Positions 3,181 through 5,926 of a stretch of 5,926 nt of DNA are shown in pieces. Made by a program: the position numbers and the translations under genes. Below the pieces are notes generated by a model that made no database searches, was not told the origin of the DNA, and was given only the letters and a program-made list of their open reading frames with translations. Each line of letters starts with the position of its first letter. The first letter of the stretch is position 1. The stretch is taken from contig JABXGY010000119.1 in the NCBI GenBank assembly GCA_016550395.1, forward strand, positions 1 to 5,926. The letters run 5' to 3'. This DNA is from an archaeon. GTDB lineage: Archaea; Asgardarchaeota; Hermodarchaeia; Hermodarchaeales; Hermodarchaeaceae.

Positions 3181-5926
3181 CCGCCCAATTCGCCGTATCA
3201 AGGAACTGGGTCAAACATTAACGTATTTGATTTTGCTCGTAATGATAGTACTCTCTTTACCGATGGTGTCAATGATACTAGTTTTACTTATTCAGCAAGT
3301 TGGTATCCGGGCGCTTATAGCGGATATCGTTTACAGGCTTCAGTATCTAACCTCCGCAGAACTGAAGATCCTGTGCCTAACGGTGATTTTGACCAATATG
3401 ATGAACCCAATAATAATTGGACTTTAACAGCATCTACAGGTGGATTAGTAAAATCAATTGATAATGTCACTGGTGGAAATCCAGGTGACTGTCTTGATGT
3501 CGAACTCAAATATGGAAACGTCCCCAATACTGCCTACGCTTGGATTGACAACGACTTTACTTATACCTCGTCAATTACGCCAGATAGTCTAATATTATAC
3601 TTTGATATCCAATTTTCTGCGGATGTCTCAAAGGCGGGATGGTTGCACATCAAAGTTTCAGTCATGTATCAAGCCGCAGAAGTTGGAAGTTGGACAAATA
3701 CAACGGATCTATATAATCCAACATCTTGGGATTCTCTTAGTTTTCCAACAGCAGCCGTTAACGGAACGGTTACCATTCGTATCACGATTGAAAAACGGGG
3801 AGGAGGTGGTGCCAATACGAAAGGCCATATTTACTTTGATAATTTCCGATACGTCATTGGTTCAGATAGCAAACCCAGTGATGTTGGCCTACAGCTCAAT
3901 GGCAATGATGTAGTTGATGCAATTGCCCCAAGCAATGCAGGGGCAATCGATATTTACGCTGATCCTATCAATATGGAGGAGGCATTACTAGCTGATTGTT
4001 GGGACAGTGATCAAACTTTCCGATTCACTTCTCCTTTGTATTCTGATATCAGCTTTGATTATCAATATTCTATGTATATCAAAAGTGATAGTGATGTTGA
4101 TGCACAAACTGCCTTCTGGGCTCCGGTAGATCAAACTCCCGAGTGGAAGCTTTCTTATACTGTCCCCTCTGGGCGACCCCCCACGGGTCATCAAGGTTAT
4201 TGCTTTGGGCTTTATCTGGAACTTGGATGGAGCCTCATAAATGTCACAGATGATATTGGGCAGATAATATCTAATTACATCTACAATCCAACAAGCGGAT
4301 TCATTAAACTCGACGAAGGAATCGTTGCTGAAGGTGACTTGTATCCAATTTTTGCTTCAAGTTCAAATTATATTCAACAAATATATCCACAGAAATCAGC
4401 AAATGTTGGAGGACCATGGACCAATGTGTCTTCTTCCGAATATTTTGTAAAGAACAATTATATTCGTGTCATGGCCACGCTTTCCCCGATTACTGCTATG
4501 GGGAATATTGCCAATATCTCTCTCTTTTTCCCCAATAAAACGCTCTGGCAAAGTGATGCTGCTCCGGTGTTTGACTCAGGACAAAATAAGGTTACCAGCA
4601 CAGTCTGGCAGATACCACAAATTACTGGAGATACCGCTGGTAGTGATTGGTTTATTACTGTCTCTTTCAATAATGGAACCCAATCTGGAATGCGCCAACA
4701 TGGTTTTTCAGTGGTAATAGAAACCACAGGAACCAAGGTATCTCCTATATCCGGTGAACGCGTGCTTTGGGGAAATACTGTCTTGGTTAATACCACTTGG
4801 CAAAACCAGGATACTAGTGAATACATCATTGATGGGAATGCCCGAATTCGCTATATCGACCGCAATCTCCAAGTTCGATATGAAAATATGACAGCAAATG
4901 GGCAAGGCGCCTATTCATTAGACTTTGGAACCAATCTGATGAGTCCAGATCGCGCCGCAGAATTTTATGTCGAAATAATGCGCTATGGGTATCTGAACAT
5001 CACTGGAACACAACTCACCTACAAAATCAATCTTGTAAATGATCTAAGTTATTCAATGATAAAGCCTACACAACAAACAGGTCCTGACGAATATACCGCT
5101 GAAACTACCCTCGAGGATGGTTATATTAGTCAAGTAAAGTTCTTTGATTTGTACGAACAAGCCTATGTTCGTAATGATACTGGTGTGTGGAACGAAAATG
5201 TACGAGTTAACTTCACCCGTTATCATTGGACTACAACTTGGGAGTTCTATTCAGAAGGTAGCTTTACACCAAATGCTTCAGATCCCATTATTTTTGAAAA
5301 AGTCGATTCCCAATATTCTGGTACAACCCAATTAAAATATGAAGTAACAATGCGCATTGTCGATGCGTCCTGGGATTTCGCACAACAAAACTTCACTATC
5401 ATCATAAAAATTGTTCAGATTGCAACCGATCTTGATGCCTATCGGACACTCATTGATTATCCCCCAATTGGTGATGGTTGGAGCCAATATAACAATAACA
5501 CAGATGTCTACGAAGTCCGCCTCTATTGGAATGAAATCTTCAACATCACGGTTTTCTATCACTTTGCTGAAAATGATACAGGGATTGAAAGTGCCACAAC
5601 AAAGATTCTTATTGGTACGACATTACACACAATGTCCGATGAAACTAGAGGCTATTATAATTACCAGCTTGACACCTCTTCGATTGGAATTGGCATAACT
5701 GACCTCCTTGTAAACGCATCGTATACCAGTTATGCAACACAAACTATCCAAATTCGAATAATCGTTGAAGCTCGAATAACACAATTAACAAAGAATGTAC
5801 CTGGCTCGTTAGTCGATTTACCATATGATGATGACTTTAATGTCACCTTCACGTTTAGTGATATTGTTACCGGATCGGCTAGCCCAATAACAGATGCAAC
5901 CATATCCATTGTAGGTTATCCAGCGA
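3079..5926 (+). CDS. Secreted multidomain surface protein with jelly-roll and Ig-like domains (3' partial)
   Basis: The frame is open from the TTG at 3079 to the right edge, 949 codons with no stop. Residues 1-34 are a signal peptide: Lys3-Lys4, a hydrophobic core at about 7-20, and a likely cleavage after VFAA at 31-34. Residues about 98-260 resemble a jelly-roll carbohydrate-binding-like module (PNGDF near the start, YFDNFRY near the end). Residues about 265-550 are beta-rich and unrecognised, the second part perhaps Ig or macroglobulin-like. Ig-like units related to those of the upstream gene follow at about 555-650, 779-898 and from 899 on; 650-778 is another unassigned beta-rich region. 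I count 23 N-X-S/T sequons. No protease, hydrolase or metal site was recognised. The missing C-terminus probably holds more repeats and a membrane anchor, as in the neighbour. Likely a cell-surface adhesin or binding protein; ligand unknown. Confidence 0.92.
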   Translation, partial: MSKKTSFLTVCVLLFIVIFLSPTGMNLDERVFAAPPNSPYQGTGSNINVFDFARNDSTLFTDGVNDTSFTYSASWYPGAYSGYRLQASVSNLRRTEDPVPNGDFDQYDEPNNNWTLTASTGGLVKSIDNVTGGNPGDCLDVELKYGNVPNTAYAWIDNDFTYTSSITPDSLILYFDIQFSADVSKAGWLHIKVSVMYQAAEVGSWTNTTDLYNPTSWDSLSFPTAAVNGTVTIRITIEKRGGGGANTKGHIYFDNFRYVIGSDSKPSDVGLQLNGNDVVDAIAPSNAGAIDIYADPINMEEALLADCWDSDQTFRFTSPLYSDISFDYQYSMYIKSDSDVDAQTAFWAPVDQTPEWKLSYTVPSGRPPTGHQGYCFGLYLELGWSLINVTDDIGQIISNYIYNPTSGFIKLDEGIVAEGDLYPIFASSSNYIQQIYPQKSANVGGPWTNVSSSEYFVKNNYIRVMATLSPITAMGNIANISLFFPNKTLWQSDAAPVFDSGQNKVTSTVWQIPQITGDTAGSDWFITVSFNNGTQSGMRQHGFSVVIETTGTKVSPISGERVLWGNTVLVNTTWQNQDTSEYIIDGNARIRYIDRNLQVRYENMTANGQGAYSLDFGTNLMSPDRAAEFYVEIMRYGYLNITGTQLTYKINLVNDLSYSMIKPTQQTGPDEYTAETTLEDGYISQVKFFDLYEQAYVRNDTGVWNENVRVNFTRYHWTTTWEFYSEGSFTPNASDPIIFEKVDSQYSGTTQLKYEVTMRIVDASWDFAQQNFTIIIKIVQIATDLDAYRTLIDYPPIGDGWSQYNNNTDVYEVRLYWNEIFNITVFYHFAENDTGIESATTKILIGTTLHTMSDETRGYYNYQLDTSSIGIGITDLLVNASYTSYATQTIQIRIIVEARITQLTKNVPGSLVDLPYDDDFNVTFTFSDIVTGSASPITDATISIVGYPA
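3370..3858 (+). other. Jelly-roll (galactose-binding-like / CBM-like) domain in the second protein
   Basis: Residues about 98-260 open with PVPNGDFDQ and a Trp soon after (NNNWTL), and close with GHIYFDNFRYVIG. An opening N-G-D/N-F-E/D then W, and a closing hydrophobic-D-N/D-hydrophobic strand, are hallmarks of CBM4/CBM22-type and related jelly-roll modules, whose closing Asp often binds calcium. Length, about 163 residues, fits. The assignment rests on these edge motifs only, so sugar binding is not shown. Confidence 0.5.
3922..3947. repeat. Inverted repeat ATTGCCCC / GGGGCAAT inside the second gene
   Basis: Perfect eight-base arms (3922-3929 and 3940-3947) flank a ten-base loop that itself contains GCA-A-TGC. 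The mRNA could form a stable hairpin here. It encodes the near-symmetrical AIAPSNAGAI, so it may be only a by-product of the protein sequence. Confidence 0.4.
4741..5926 (+). repeat. Ig-like units in the second protein related to the first protein's array
   Basis: Three units carry the hinge motif of the upstream array: VLWGNTVLVNTTW (from residue 562), LYWNEIFNITVFY (from 815) and LPYDDDFNVTFTF (from 914). The middle unit compares especially well with the sixth unit of the first protein: both open with a TDL-x-R-x-Y type stretch, have an unusually long pre-hinge segment, and share the G-Y-Y/G-I-Y strand. A different beta-rich segment (about 650-778) separates the first unit from the second. 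The third unit is cut by the window edge. Confidence 0.65.

Noticed and set aside
3158..3427. Plus-strand open frame of 89 codons with hydrophobic segments
   Set aside because: It overlaps the start of the second gene in another frame; the continuous 949-codon frame with signal peptide and ribosome site explains this DNA better.
4458..4829. Minus-strand open frame of 123 codons, with a similar one at 301-660
   Set aside because: Both are antisense shadows of well-supported coding sequence and show no recognisable protein features.
5411..5698. Plus-strand open frame of 95 codons, and a similar one of 103 codons at 3602-3913
   Set aside because: They are out-of-frame shadows within the second gene and carry no domain features.

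Overview
The window holds two large genes on the + strand, both in the same reading frame, separated by a 321-base AT-rich spacer. Both encode big secreted or membrane-anchored surface proteins built from beta-sandwich (Ig-like) repeats. Neither gene is complete: the first (1-2757) enters from the left edge and ends inside the window, and the second (3079-5926) starts inside and runs off the right edge without a stop. No tRNA, rRNA, CRISPR array, insertion sequence or metabolic gene was seen.

Organism: the evidence points to an archaeon. The second gene is preceded by GAGGTG, the core of the archaeal Shine-Dalgarno sequence, 7 bases from a TTG start. Both ectodomains are dense in N-X-S/T sequons. 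The layout of a giant Ig-like ectodomain, one C-terminal membrane helix and a charged cytoplasmic tail is common for archaeal surface proteins. Moderate base composition and the long helical tail fit mesophilic lineages such as Asgard archaea (for example Thorarchaeota-like), but this placement is an inference from style and no phylogenetic marker is present.

Layout: 1-2097 encodes seven Ig-like units of about 95-115 residues (the first cut by the window edge). 2131-2190 encodes a transmembrane helix. 2191-2754 encodes a cytoplasmic tail of about 188 residues that ends in two copies of a helical repeat. 2758-3078 is non-coding, with three inverted repeats, a T-run, a weak TATA-like box and a clear ribosome binding site. 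From 3079 the second protein reads: signal peptide, a jelly-roll carbohydrate-binding-like module, further beta-rich domains of unknown type, and then Ig-like units of the same family as those in the first gene.

How they work together: the shared repeat family and adjacency suggest diverged tandem paralogues, probably cell-surface adhesins, receptors or envelope components. The second gene shows what the missing N-terminus of the first may look like, and the first shows what the missing C-terminus of the second may look like. No catalytic motif was recognised in either. The most unusual points are the duplicated helical motif in the cytoplasmic tail, an abrupt codon-usage change midway through gene 1, and the palindrome cluster in the spacer.
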